64,000 bases of DNA from Pomacea canaliculata (GCF_003073045.1 NC_037590.1:12734311-12798310), one strand, 5' to 3'. Positions 14,001 through 25,945 are shown, numbered from the stretch's first letter. The notes: generated by a model not told the origin, from the letters alone. Made by a program: numbers and translations.

Positions 14001-14849
14001 CACCTGCGGATATTTGTATTGTCTATAACCACAACAGCCACCCCATCACAGCATGCTGTTTTAGCCTTCTCCTGGCATGCTGAGTGAGCATAACTTAATT
14101 GAGTGGCATCAAATTTATAAACACCATCTTTCATGAAATAATCATCTGCAGAACACACAACACAGCCTGGGTAAGTTGATGTAATGGATCTCACTATGGT
14201 GCTTTTTCCTGATCCTGGTAAACCTCTCATGAGGAATATAACTTTGGATTTGGTTATCAGCTTAATGGTGAAAACGTCACACAAAAATGGAAACCATAGT
14301 GTACGATCAACATGGAGGGGACTAAGTTGCTGGAGTTTTGGCTAGCTTTCTTGCGTCTCCTTCTGTATTTTGTTTTAAATAAATGATCTGTAAAATCAGT
14401 GGTATCGTTCTGAAACAAATAAACACAATTTTTACTTGTAGCATTGTGATATGGTCTGGAAAAGGGAGGTAATGATTACATGTGGCAGGTGACTGCATGA
14501 TATATATGTGCATTTCTTTTTTTTTTTTTAATCTTTAAAAATGATATTTTCACTTTACAAATTGATTACTAATATAAAGACGACAACTAAAAGCTATCAT
14601 AAAAGCTGCTGACTACACTTCACGTTTCTTTTCCAAAGATAAGCAAGTTTACATGTCTTCGAGTATTTAAAACGTTCAGACTAAACAGCAAGCCTAAAAA
14701 TAGAATAAAAATTTTGTCTTACTCACGTTTTCATTAAGATATGATTTTGTGTCGTTTTCCTCTTCCTTCTGTTTTCTGTAAAAGCAGAGGGAAGTTGATT
14801 GCACCATAACTGGTGCTGCTGTTGCTGTAAACAGGCATATGAATCCCAT
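11048..14849 (-). CDS. CNP: 2',3'-cyclic-nucleotide 3'-phosphodiesterase (CNPase)
   Basis: Four coding exons on the minus strand are read: 14849-14727, 14329-13856, 13455-13275 and 11772-11048, joining in frame to 500 residues. The N-terminal exon holds CFYRKQKEEE, like the basic start of vertebrate CNPase. Exon 2 opens with a conserved FPFL and carries a polynucleotide-kinase-like P-loop, RGLPGSGKST, then VVIDNTN and QPKTAWRLNP. Exon 3 has PLFYGWFL. The catalytic 2H phosphoesterase domain shows both H-x-T motifs, MHCTAKYCG and AHITLGMA. The family converts 2',3'-cyclic nucleotides to 2'-nucleotides and binds RNA. Between the two HxT motifs lies an insertion with a seven-Ala run and a basic cluster (KVRKTFPKKRKF). 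The protein stops at FSGYY, exactly where vertebrate CNPase continues into a tail with a prenylation CaaX box, so that membrane anchor is absent. The acceptor of exon 2 has a weak pyrimidine tract and is the least certain junction. Confidence 0.88.
11773..13274 (-). other. Large CNPase intron
   Basis: The intron separates the linker exon from the catalytic exon. It is bounded by a GTGAGT donor on the minus strand at 13274 and a T-rich TTTTTTTCAG acceptor ending at 11773. Nothing recognisable as a gene lies inside. Open stretches at about 12478-12732 on the plus strand have no domain. Confidence 0.55.
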
Positions 14850-15804
14850 CTGTGTGCATACCTTCCTTGCAGATGCCGAAGTTATTAAAGGAACATGAAC
14901 TGCGTCAACGGTAGTTTCAATGTGAATAAATATAACAAACCAAAGAAATGGAGGAGAAAATAACTGATGACGGTTACCAAAGCATGATGCCTGGGATAAA
15001 AGTTTGTGATGTCATCTGCTGTTCCATTGGAGCGACCTGACGATACCACTTCCGGTTGTATAGATCCCCCTTAGCAACAACGCAGCGAGTCCGATTTAGA
15101 CGTGAACGTCTCTGATCCCATATACACGTCTGTGGTTTTAGGCCACGGACCTAAATAGGTCGGTCGGGTTTGATATGCGTTTATGAAGAATAGAATGTTT
15201 GTGTAAACGTAAAATCAATTCTCAGAAAATGTAAACTGTATCAATAAAAATTAGTAGTATTATTCAGGATACCATCTTACATAAATACATTTAAGATTTT
15301 TTGCGGACGTGAAACGATTTAACCGTGGGTTTTTCTGTCCTCTCCGCGACTGTTCTGCTTTTCTCTCTCTCTCGCTTCCTTATTAACACCACGGACCTGT
15401 ATATTATAATATATACGTGTCAAGACCATGATATTTATGGATACCACTGAATAGCAGACGAAGTGACCACCGGAAGTCATATGCAGTTTGCCGAATTTAA
15501 CCAATCAACTTATGGCTTATATCTCGTTCATGCTGTGTGGCGATCACAAACATGGTTCCTTGCAGGCGGTTGCAAGTGATATGACGCAAAAACCGATCAG
15601 GGATTTGTCCTATGTCCGACAGCCCTCGAACTTCAAGTCATTATAATCTGCTTGCAGTGACACATACCGGAATCAGAAATGGTACGCATCAAATACCTCC
15701 GATCGTCGGGGATCACGAGCCCTCAATCCCCCTTACCTATTATTAAAAAAAAAACAATTTAGTAATTTAAAGAACTACAATATGAAGACAACAGAAATAT
15801 AAAT
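14850..15804. promoter_or_regulatory. Candidate bidirectional promoter between CNPase and JMJD4
   Basis: The two start codons face away from each other 955 bp apart. Two ETS-type sites occur in opposite orientation, ACTTCCGGTT at 15048-15057 and ACCGGAAGT at 15469-15477. Two CCAAT boxes also occur in opposite orientation: ATTGG at 15026-15030 (nearer CNPase) and CCAAT at 15501-15505 (nearer JMJD4). No strong TATA box is apparent at either start. Paired ETS and CCAAT sites are typical of TATA-less bidirectional promoters of housekeeping genes. Function is inferred. Confidence 0.45.
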
Positions 15805-18800
15805 ATGACGAGTCCGTGTCGTGAGTGTTATCCAAGTATAAGTTTAGACACACTGAATTACCTTTTGCAGTCACATTTGGACAGTGAAAGAAAATATGTG
15901 TCGACTGGAAAGGTAGTACCCAGGGCAGTGTATCTAAAACAGTTACCATTGTACACTGACTTCTTTGAACAGATTTTGTTCTTGAATCAGCTTTGTGTAT
16001 TGACTCCTGAGACAACCAAACATTGGCGTTGTCGCAATGAGTGGGTGTGCTGCAATGGAAAACCCAATTTTGATTTCCTCCAACAAGCATTTGGTAAGAG
16101 TGTAACTCTGTATTATAAAGGGTAAAGGTTATGTTTAACTTTATCCTTCTCATCATCTTTTAAGTGGAAAAGTTTTACATACATAACGGCAAAGTTGACT
16201 GCAGCAGTTTCTTTTTTTTTCACTAATTATCAATATAAAGATATGAAAGTACCTGTTAAGAAGTATTCTGTTCAAAAATATATTTTTAGTAACTGTTTTG
16301 TTTACAGTCATGTGTGTGTAGTGAGGAGAGAGGAGTGGTGGTGCCGTTTGGTGGGGGGGGGATTGATTTTTTTTTTATCGAGCCAGCAATTAAGGCTATT
16401 TCACAGCAAGGCAGCCAGCCCTGGGGAGGGGGGAGGGAAGAAAAGGGCCAAAGCAGTCAATATGTAGACAATATATATATACAATACTTTTTTTGTAAAG
16501 GTGAAGCTACTGTTCCAGTAGCAGACTGCAGAAAAAAGGAGTTTTCTGGTCATGCGAAGAAACAAATGAAAATGAAAGACTTCTTGGATTACTGGCGAAA
16601 AAATGATCAAGCGGGCAGTCCATGTTCTGGAGAAAGTCTTTACCTTAAGGATTGGCATTTCACAAGGTAGTATGCAATCTCAGTTGGTTTTTTATTCCAC
16701 TATTGTTCATAGTCATTAAGGCCCAGTATTCCAAAGAATGAGCTTTAGATGAAAATTCAGGTTAAGAACTACATGTGGTGTGTAGTGTTTTTATTTCTAT
16801 TTAGAATTGGTTTTTATAACCATATATTTTATGAGCATTTTTTCTTTTCTCTTTGAAAAAAGAGACTTTCCAGATTACGATGCTTACAGTACCTGCAGTT
16901 TCTTTCGTTCTGACTGGTTGAATGAGTTCTGGGACAAACGAGATGATGTGGATGATGATTACAGATTTGTGTATATGGGTCCCAAAGGAACATGGACACC
17001 ATTCCACGCTGATGTGTTTCGATCTTTTAGCTGGTCTGCAAATATTTGTGGTCGCAAACGATGGATTTTTTATCCTCCTGGTTAGTTTTTAATAAGAGCG
17101 TGGTTTTGCTTCTTTGAAGAATTAAAATTATTGTTTACTTATTAATGGCATAAATATTTGCATAAGAAAGTAGCATAATTTATGAAGCCATTATGGTAAA
17201 ATGTCATCATCAGATTAACACTAGAAATATAACTTTCATGGTCTGATTGTATTCCTCATGGCCCCAGAGAGATGAATACTGATTGCAATATATTTTAGCT
17301 ACTTCAACATAGAATGCATACTAAGAAGTGTTTCTGTATGATCATGTGACTGTCTTCAGGTGAAGAAGAACATTTAAAGGATGTCAATGGAAACCTGGTG
17401 TATGACATAACTTCAGAAGAACTTCAAGACAAAACACGATTTCCAAACGCCTGCAAGGCAGCCCATCGGATTGAAGTTATTCAGAATCCAGGAGAAACTA
17501 TATTTGTACCTAGTGGTTGGCATCACCAGGTTGAAAATCTGGTGTGTTCTTGTGCTGACTGTCTTATTTATTTCATTATTTATGTATGTAACTGATAATT
17601 AAGATGTGCGTGGATAGACTGTCACAATGGTCTGTTTATTGACATTATCTCCACATCTGTTTTTGTCAGAATTTTACATGTTTCTTTCTCTTTCATTTCT
17701 TCACTGCTTTTTTTTTTTTTGTTATATCTTGTTATTAATTTGAAAAGCAATGCTCAATTTCAAAAAAAAAATTAGGCTTAATGATGCTTTTAATAGGCTT
17801 GTGTCTCAAGTGATGAGGGTTATTCAGTCCTGTTTGGGGAAATAGTGTTTTGTTAGAAATGTTCAAGAGAAAAAGAAATAGCAGGCCAGTAGAAGTATTC
17901 ACTGGTAGAGATAGTCAAGTTGATCCCTGCTTACTTGCAAGAAGGAATAATGAAAACATAATTTAATGTAGAAAAAGGATTTGTTTTTAAAGTAAGAGTA
18001 CATAAATATAAAATATCATATTTTTGTTCAAAGGAAGACACAATATCCGTTAACCACAACTGGCTGAATGGGTGCAATATCCAACAGTGTTGGTTACATC
18101 TCAAAACATCCCTGTTGGATGTGGAGCATGAAATAAGTGATTGTCGTGGAATGGAGGGCTGGGAGCAACAGTGTCAGGTTTAGCATCCATACTTTATCCA
18201 AAAGCAGTCTTTGGACAAACATTGAGTTTAAAAGAGAATTATTAGAAATATTCGCTCTTACTTATTCAGTTTTTCTTTTTTATTTTCTTCTGCAATATTT
18301 CTATGTTTGACTTATATGCATCCAAGAAAAACAGTATATTCTACAAAATATATACATGCTTGCTTGTTGGGAAATAAATTTAAATCATCTTTGATTTTGA
18401 AGAATTTTGAAAAACCCATCTTTTGACTGCACTGACTCTTGCTTTTGCTGTCTTTAGCTCATCTTACGAGCCTGTGCTGGAATGGACTACACTGAGTTCT
18501 TTCGCTTCATGTGTTGCATTGCCAGAAACAGAATCCAGTCCTTGGATATGTTCAAGAAGCAACACTTGGTGCTTCATGCCAACATTAATATGCACAGTGA
18601 AATAGTTGAAAACCTTCCATACTCATCATGTGACGAAACCAACAGTGAAACACAGAGTGAATCTGCACCATGCTGCTTTAAGGAAGATACCATTTTTGTC
18701 AGTTTGGAAGCAATACCTACTAATATTGTTACCACATTGTCTGAACCTTCTGTGAGCAAACATCACAAATATATCCATAAGACAGATCCTGCAGAGCAAC

Positions 18801-19272
18801 AGTGGGAAGCTCCTAACAAATACTCCTCCAGAGAGCCATTTTCTTGTCATACCTCTACAGTGGTTTCTTGCAAGGAAGGTTTTCACAGAGCTGAAGAATG
18901 GGATAAGACAAAATCTTACAGGATGTGTAAATGTCCTGGGAAAAGGACTTCACCCTTACCAACCAGTGTTGTTTTGAAAGTGTTCTGGTTCTAAGTGAGT
19001 CACTGACAACCTGCAAGAACAAGAGACGGATGCCTCATTGGGCGAAATGTAGTGTGAGTCATGCACTTTTTGACTTAACAAGGATTCACAGCATCCTTAA
19101 TGAAATGGCATGCTGGTCTTTAAAAGATCTGTTAAGTGAGAAGAAAAAAATGCTGGAAGCACTTTCAGAAAGTATACAAGATATTTCATTAAATTTTGGT
19201 ATTAAATTTTTAAAAAAACTGTTTAGAATAAGCGTGTGTATTCACGCCTACAAGCACCCCATCTCCAGGTAA
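15805..19272 (+). CDS. JMJD4: JmjC 2-oxoglutarate/Fe(II) oxygenase JMJD4
   Basis: Exons read are 15805-16093, 16501-16666, 16863-17080, 17360-17541, 18034-18177, 18458-18751 and 18967-19272. All junctions are GT-AG, the frame is continuous, and the product is about 532 residues. The order of conserved blocks matches JMJD4: SLYLKDWHFTRDFP, SDWLNEFWD, DDYRFVYMGPKGTW, FHADVFRSFSWS, CGRKRWIFYPPG, VFVPSGWHHQV-like and ISVNHNWLNG. The iron ligands are predicted to be H and D of FHAD and the distal H in SGWHHQV. JMJD4 hydroxylates a lysine of translation release factor eRF1 and acts in the cytoplasm. The last intron is judged from a GTGAGC donor and a CCTTACCAACCAG acceptor. Splicing it joins phase 0 to phase 0 and brings in HALFDLTRIHSIL, which resembles the human JMJD4 C-terminus. 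If retained, the frame ends at 18994 (511 residues). A poly(A) signal overlaps the end. Confidence 0.9.
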
Positions 19273-19278
19273 AATAAA
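19273..19278 (+). terminator. Poly(A) signal of JMJD4
   Basis: A canonical AATAAA starts one base after the predicted stop codon (TAA at 19270-19272). It implies a very short 3' UTR if this signal is used. Confidence 0.5.
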
Positions 19279-19279
19279 G

Positions 19280-21556
19280 GTTTAAAATGATACTTTGCAC
19301 TCGTTTATAAATTTTTTTAAAATGTATTTGTGTTGTGTTTGTTCAAGCATGTTTGTTCGTGTCAGATGCACACACACAGTGAGGGCAAGAATATATTATA
19401 CACATACTTTTTGGTATTTGTGGAACCTAGGAGCTGGGGGTGTGAAGAGACAAATGGACAGTTAAGTAGATGTACATCTGTGATGTCTAAGCAGGTGCAA
19501 ATGTTTGCAGTGGTATAAACATGTATGTATACTCATTTTATCTCTAAAGCTGATGACAGAAAAGTGCATGCAGTTAACTGTCAAAATCTGTCTTTCTTTT
19601 AACATCATTGAGCTTTTTCAGCCATGATATGTTCAATTGCCTAAAGAGGTGCAAAGATCTCTCCTCAGCTGTTTGAGAACATAACTGTTTTAAAGTTGTT
19701 TGTCAAGACTTTACGAGTTGTTCTACTCCTCTACAAGCAATGGGATGTGACACAGAATGCACACGGGTGATTTCTTCTCAGAATGTCATGGTTACACATC
19801 TCTTAAGGACATTTCAGTTCCAAATATGTATATCCTCCATATCACTAATCATAGACATTGATTATATATTATTGTAAGTTTACATTGGATACATTATATG
19901 TAGACATCAGGTACAAAGCCTATCACTACTTGCACACAACTTTATAGCTGTGGCTATTCGCACTATCTGATTGTCTTTACCTTAATCACCTCCTATTTTA
20001 CCATGCCATCATTTTATATTTATTACAAACAGAACTCTCACTTTGTGTAATGCTGACTAATCATATTATCATATGATTATAAACTGTTTACTGAAGCAAT
20101 TCTCCTCACAGCCAAACAGTGGCTGATTTTCACATTCTTCATTACAAAAGTCTATCAAGAAAATTTATTTTAAAATCATAAAACATAACCTAATATCACA
20201 TAAATATTGTTATCGTACGCAGAAATCCCATATAGGTTAAAGCAATATTCTGTTCATCTTCCTCAGCAAGGACTGTACAGTGTACACTGTCCCCTACTTC
20301 ACCAACAGACCCCCTTCTACCTTCAGTACCTATATAGAGGTTATCCTGTTTTGCTGTACATTGTTATTTAAGTCTTGTCCCATCTGTGACCTTTTTGCTT
20401 ACTTTTATAAATTAATTTTAAAGTCAGCTCCAAAACACTTATCTACACTGTGATCAAAATAATATTTATTTTTTGAGAACAAGTTTATAATCAAATGAAT
20501 AACTGTTATATTGTATATTTCTGTTTTGAGTCTTTGCACATGTCTTCAGACTTGGTGGTACAGCGGGAAATGAGTGTGTTCTATGATGCATAATTTTACA
20601 GCGAAAACAAAATAATAACTCATATACTGGCGCCAGTAACACCCATTTACAGCTGACATTTCATCCAAAGCATTGACTCCACCACTTCCCCACCATTGTT
20701 TGCACGTCAGGCTCCGAACCACTGCTCACAGACACATAAATAAGCAAGTGCATTTAGTCTGTGTGGTCTATATGCTAGTCTTCAGTCATTTTCCTGAAAA
20801 CTGGAATTTATCATTCCAGGTTGCTACATGACAAGTTAGAATAAGTGTACGCACAGGTGTCTGTGTGTGTGTGCAAAGTGAAACAGGACTGGGAATTTAT
20901 CATTATCATCATCACTCTAACCAGAGAAAGGGAAAAGAAAATCTTTCAAATGGTAGAAAACATCAAGAGCGAATACGCGCACGTATGAACGCGAGCTCGC
21001 GCGCACGCATGCACGTACGCATACAGAAGAAGAAAAAAGAATTAAGAACACGACTCCAGGAAGTGAAAAAAGACAAATAAAAGCGAACAAATTACTTCGA
21101 TATTTGCATTTATTTGACAGCTGACAGCCTTTGCAGTCGATAGACTTAAAAAGTAACATTAATCTTGATTACTTTTACTTTATATTATGTTATTAGCCTG
21201 TTAAATAAAACTTTATATTTACATCGGGGTTACAAGCTTCAGTAAAACAACACAGATTGTTGCATTGTGCAGCATGGCCACTATCAAATGCCATTAGCCC
21301 TAAAATCCTCAGCAGCTGATGAATGTCCAGGGATTCGAAGTTACCTTATTGTGCTAATCAGTCTTTGTGTGTGGGACGAATTAAGAGGTGAACACAGGTC
21401 ACTGCAACGACAAAAGAGACAAGGAGCTGGTTGAAGCCGCTGAATGTAGCGCCTGGAGTAAGCGGCCAAGATGGCAATGACAAAGCCAAGTTAATGCTGA
21501 TGTGTCTTGCATGTGAAACTTTATCTCCAGGCACTCTATGACTAAAAGCAGTATCG
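19280..21556. other. Intergenic AT-rich DNA
   Basis: No gene is recognised between JMJD4 and the minus-strand CX3C gene. Open stretches (19330-19518, 20865-21159) are short, cross CA/GT tracts and have no domain. A CpG-containing alternating run near 20980-21020 is low complexity. Confidence 0.5.
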
Positions 21557-23976
21557 TCAAGTACCATAATCACATCTGTTGTTGAGGTTGCGGGAGATGA
21601 GTGCTTCCACCGTTAGGGTCTTTCGCGCCGTCGATGATCGTATCAGGTCATCGTTGGCATTAAATACCTTTTCATGGGAGACGCTTCCCTGAAACGACAA
21701 AACAAGCAAAGCAGTTCATCCAAAATCTGACATAAACTGTCGTTTTATCTGGCGCAGGATATACTTTTGTTCAAGCTACATTTCCCAACTAATAAAATAT
21801 CGGCCATCGTCCATGACAATACTAGAGATTCACGTGTAGGTATTTGAACTTCAAAGTTAGGTCACTATATATATATATATGCGCCTGGAACACGTATGAA
21901 AAGAAGCTACGACGGTCCCACGCAACATTGCCAAGATGTTTGAAGCAGTGTTACGAATTAAGTACTAGGCAAACATATTTTTAATGAGTGAGCAGAGCTC
22001 AGACCCCTCATTTGGAGAAGTGGTACCTTAGACTGAGTTTAAAAAAGAAAGGAAGTGAAGAAATAAATTTTTGGATCATGCCAACCTTCTCGAGATATAT
22101 TTAATTAAGAGTAAAGTAAACGGCCAACACCCACAAAGCGCGCGCGCACACACACATGCAAGCAAACACTGGCTTGTATTGGTTGACTATGTTTAACGCA
22201 CGTTTTTCGTGTATTAAGAAAGCCTTTGACGATGCAGGAGTGTAGACAGCCATGCAGGAAATGGTGTCCTAGGCGACATTTGGCGCTGCACTTGGTGTAC
22301 AACTCCCAGAAAATGTCAGCGCACTCGGCCAGACAGGACCGCGACTTGTGCCAACAGCTCTGGTAACACGGAAACCAGTTGCCTCCTTTCTCCATCAATG
22401 TTTGACACTGGGTCAGGAAACATCTTGACCAACAGAAGTGAATTAGTAATAATGATAATGATAATAATGATAATAATAGTGATAAAAATAACGCATTACA
22501 TCCTCCTCATAGACTAGCTCATGGCGTTTTTAAAAAACGTTTACACACAGACAAAACACTCAACATTAACAGCAACTAACCAAAAAAGTGTCTCTTTCGA
22601 AATTGTTACCCAGATTGTAAAAGTAGTTTAAAGATACCTCTTCAAAATATCTTTAAAACTGCAACTGGCATATCAATGACACGATCCTTCACAGAAAGCT
22701 TGTTGTCCTTCCAAACGCCAATACTAAGAATAAATTCAGTAAAGACTATTTGCTATTCTTATTTTCAGTTTAGAGACCGATCAGCTGAGACAGTAGATAC
22801 AGCCTATAAAGGTTCAGTTTGAAAGTCATTTAACTGTATGTTATACTGACTAATATTAACTTCAGCCGTACAGGCTTCATTGGAGGAGAGAAGTAAATCG
22901 ATGGAAGTTTTGTCAGAAGATGACCAGACACTGTTTGCATTCTTGTCAGTCTGCGGCGAAAAATACACAGGTTCCTTGGTCTAGTTTCTGGGCTTGGGTT
23001 TTTGTTGTCTTTTTTTTTATGCAAAACACTCCTGCTTATTGCGTGACGTTCGAGGCAAGGAGGGGAAAAAAAACCCACGATCCCCCAGGCCAGCGCGTGC
23101 AAGGCCATCTCCTTCGCGACGTCAACAACACATTTATTGCTGTCGGCATCAATGTCGCTGCCTGAGGCTGGAGAGCGTCCAACGGTGACGTCACTGTGAG
23201 TCGTGAAAGCACGCTCAAAGCTTTTGTCCGGATCTGGCATTTGTTTTTTAAGCGCACGTTTTTACTTCTGATTTACATTTTCATTCCACAATCTTCCCAT
23301 AAAACAATTTGTTACTTATTTTTTCTTTTATTCAAACAGTAGTTTATACCGGTAGTCTATGAAGCATTTGTGTTTCTCTTCTATGCAAGTTTATTGAATT
23401 GCTTTTTAAAGCTGACATGAAATTCAAACTTAATAGTAAGTTATTATACAGCTGCTGCTAGTTTGTTACAAAAATAGTTTTTTTAAGGTTTGCACACATG
23501 GAGTCGTACTTCTGGCGTCATCGCCAATCGCAACGAATTTCAAGCACTTGCTGATCACCGTTGCCCACTCACCAAGTCGACATTTGTGACATCATGAGAA
23601 GTGAAATCAGAATGTTTTTGCTCAGATTTTGGGAACTGATTTCTTAATGAACTACTTCTACTCTTTTGGACATAATGTTGCACTCGGGCTGATCTTTAAT
23701 ACCTTTGCGAGTAGTTTATACTAATGTACTTGTCTTCTTTACTCTGTAACGTGCAGGGATTTATCCAGTCTCACATTATCAATAGTTATCTGTTCTCGCC
23801 ATTGCTATACTTATTGAGAATGAAGACTACTCACTCTCTTCGCCAGTCCTCCCAGTCCTTGCAAGCCTCTGAGCACGTGGAGTTGAGGACGTCGCCAGCG
23901 ATGGCGTTCGACGTAGTCACTCTCAGCGCCAACATCCCCATCGTGGCCACGATGACGAAGACTTGAAAAATCATTG
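21557..23976 (-). CDS. Secreted CX3C-repeat cysteine-rich protein, copy 1
   Basis: Exon 1 (23976-23835, ATG at 23974) encodes a signal peptide (MIFQVFVIVATMGMLALRVT) and then the first cysteines, TCSEACKDWEDWRRE. It ends at a GTGAGT donor in phase 2. Exon 2 starts at 22423 after CAAG and runs in frame to a stop at 22105. It encodes a chain of CX3C pairs: CYQSC, CLAEC, CSAKC and CLHSC, spaced by about 6-12 residues. A candidate exon 3 (21688-21557) has a clean acceptor, GTCGTTTCAG. It reads GSVSHEKVFNANDDLIRSS and stops at TGA; phase-0 donors for it exist near 22190-22230 but are weak. The paired-cysteine pattern suggests stacked disulfide-pinned helical hairpins, as in alpha-hairpinin-like folds. 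I do not recognise a named family. The paralogue at 30097-30447 supports exons 1 and 2; the true 3' end is uncertain. A T-rich TATATAG acceptor just before the ATG implies a 5' UTR exon further upstream, perhaps ending at 25688. Confidence 0.6.
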
Positions 23977-24579
23977 CTATATAAAGTAAAATAAAAATAA
24001 AATTTGAAAAAGCAAGCATGCAAGAACATCCAGCCATCCATCGAGCCGGCTAGCCAGCCCTAGGTCAGTGCGTCCTTTCACATGAATACGTACGTGTACA
24101 TACACAAACAATGTGTGTACTTACATACAAGCACATATACATCCGTACGCCGTCACGTACCCACCTCCAAACCACACCCGACACACACACACACATGCTG
24201 ATAGTAAACGACGTTCACATTCTTATCTCCTCATTCTTTTTTGATGTTCTCCTACTACACACACAATCTAGAGAGAAGAGAGCAAAACTTAAATTATGCC
24301 TTTACCTACACATTCATCATATGTCTTGTGGGTATGAAGATTATAATATGAAATGAATTATTTTGGGGAAAAATTTTAAAGGAAAAAAAAATCTAGTTCT
24401 CGCGATTCAACCAGTAAACACTGTTAACTATGCGGGCGAGATGAGTTAGATAACTCAATGCCTCACAATATCTAGACAGAAGAGATAAAGTGATATATTG
24501 CGATGTCAAGATTTAATAACAATAATACACGAAGCACTTTGAGCAGAAGATATATAGTATTAGATGACAATGTAGTCAA

Positions 24580-25020
24580 ACCAGCAGGTAAAAGTATCAC
24601 ACCACATCACATCATATAACATCACAGTCACTGTATCAAAAGAAAAAGTATTACATTACAAAGCCGATAAGTGAAGAGACGAGATAGAAAGCGTTACATC
24701 ACAGTAGAGTCTCATTAAAAGACAGCTAAATGAGAGATAAGATATTTCATCACAACGCAGATGCAATAGAAGATACAAAGCACTAAAAACGCTAAATAAA
24801 AAAAAGACACAAGAAAGTACATCACAATGCATTCACACTAAAAACAGTAAAAGAAGAGACACTGTAACACTAGAAGAGACAAGTTGTTACATCACAATGT
24901 AGTCAAATTAGAAGTGACAAGGTGTTATATCACAGTGTAGTTACACCAGAAAAGTTGTTATATCACAATGTAGTCACACTAGAAGAGAGAAGGTGTTACA
25001 TCACAACACAGTCACACCAA
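24580..25020. repeat. Degenerate minisatellite-like tandem repeat
   Basis: A unit of roughly 40-50 bases recurs with variation. Its core reads GTTACATCACAATGTAGTC followed by ACACTAGAAGAGACAAG-like sequence. At least four good copies lie between about 24880 and 25020, and weaker, more diverged copies reach back to about 24580. It contains no coding frame of note. It lies in the intergenic or 5' intron space upstream of CX3C copy 1. Confidence 0.6.
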
Positions 25021-25571
25021 GATAAACTGTGTCAACTGCGTGTCGCTACCAGTCATCACCAACAACACAGACAATTCTCTATGAGTCTATGCCATCACAA
25101 TCCAAGACTCCAGTGTAGCTCGTGTTGGCGGCTTCTCGCTCATTACTGATATAATATCTGCGTACGTCACTGTAACACCAATGCCACTAACCACAGCCGT
25201 TACATCTGATACGACCATAGGCTGTGAAGATTAACCGTTACCTTACTAGACGGGCACTCTTTGATGAGAGTGGTCCGCTGTCTCAATCATGTGAGTGAAC
25301 AGTCTCTCGCGGTAGAAAACCAGTTGGACTGGTGGCATCCTCCTAACAAAAGTCTAGTGTGCTCGCCTCCCCGTTTGTACCGAAGCGAGAGGAAAAGACC
25401 GCACCCTTCTACTCAGCGGATTTCCTCATTAAAGTGAAAGTCGGCGATGTACTCTTTTCTCTCTCATAACATTTTTTTTAAAAAAAAGCTCATAAATAAA
25501 ATAAATAATCCTTACAAAATTAATAAGACCCATCTGCAGTGATCATGTTATCTCTTTAATTTGTCGTGCTG

Positions 25572-25591
25572 TCACATCACTGGTGATGTGA
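25572..25591. repeat. Short perfect inverted repeat
   Basis: Nine-base arms TCACATCAC and GTGATGTGA flank a two-base spacer. It could be a dimeric transcription-factor site or chance. No further context supports a role. Confidence 0.35.
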
Positions 25592-25688
25592 TGTGTGAGG
25601 CCACAACATTCGTAATAAATTATAATTGGGGAATAAAAGTAAATCCGGCTATTATGTAGCAGTTAAGTGATAAACACATTTTCTTACC

Positions 25689-25870
25689 TTGTTTTTCACC
25701 TGTTTCAGATACGGGATGCTGCGTGTTGTGAGCGGATCCTCCAGTCGACTGTCGTCACGCTGCGGGCGGTCTGATGAACACAGCGGTCTGCTCTCTGTCC
25801 TTTCAGCGCCAGACGTGGGCGAAGTGGCGGAACTCCGACAAGACTCGGCGAATTCCGACAGCACATCTGG
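25689..25870 (-). other. Possible 5' UTR exon ending at a strong donor
   Basis: On the minus strand the sequence AACAAG is followed by GTAAGAAAA, a strong donor consensus at about 25689-25684. Splicing to the acceptor just before the copy 1 start codon would make this a non-coding leader exon. A short open frame crosses it but would hit a stop immediately after that junction. The link is inferred only. Confidence 0.2.
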
Positions 25871-25887
25871 CATGGCCTTCAGATCTC

Positions 25888-25945
25888 TCTCTCACACACA
25901 CACATACACACACACACACACACACCAACGCACACACCAACGCAC
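25888..25945. repeat. (CA)n microsatellite
   Basis: A CA dinucleotide run with interruptions continues into CACACCAACGCA units. It creates cysteine/valine-rich false open frames on both strands. Confidence 0.8.

Noticed and set aside
22830-23240. Minus-strand frame containing DIDADSNKCVVDVAKEMALH, faintly like the CX3C proteins
   Set aside because: Only one cysteine aligns, there is no usable splice phase with exon 1, and the copy 1 cysteine region is fully accounted for by the exon at 22423.
24580-25020. Repeat block considered as a CRISPR-like array
   Set aside because: Units are degenerate, of varying length and without unique spacers, and the DNA is eukaryotic.
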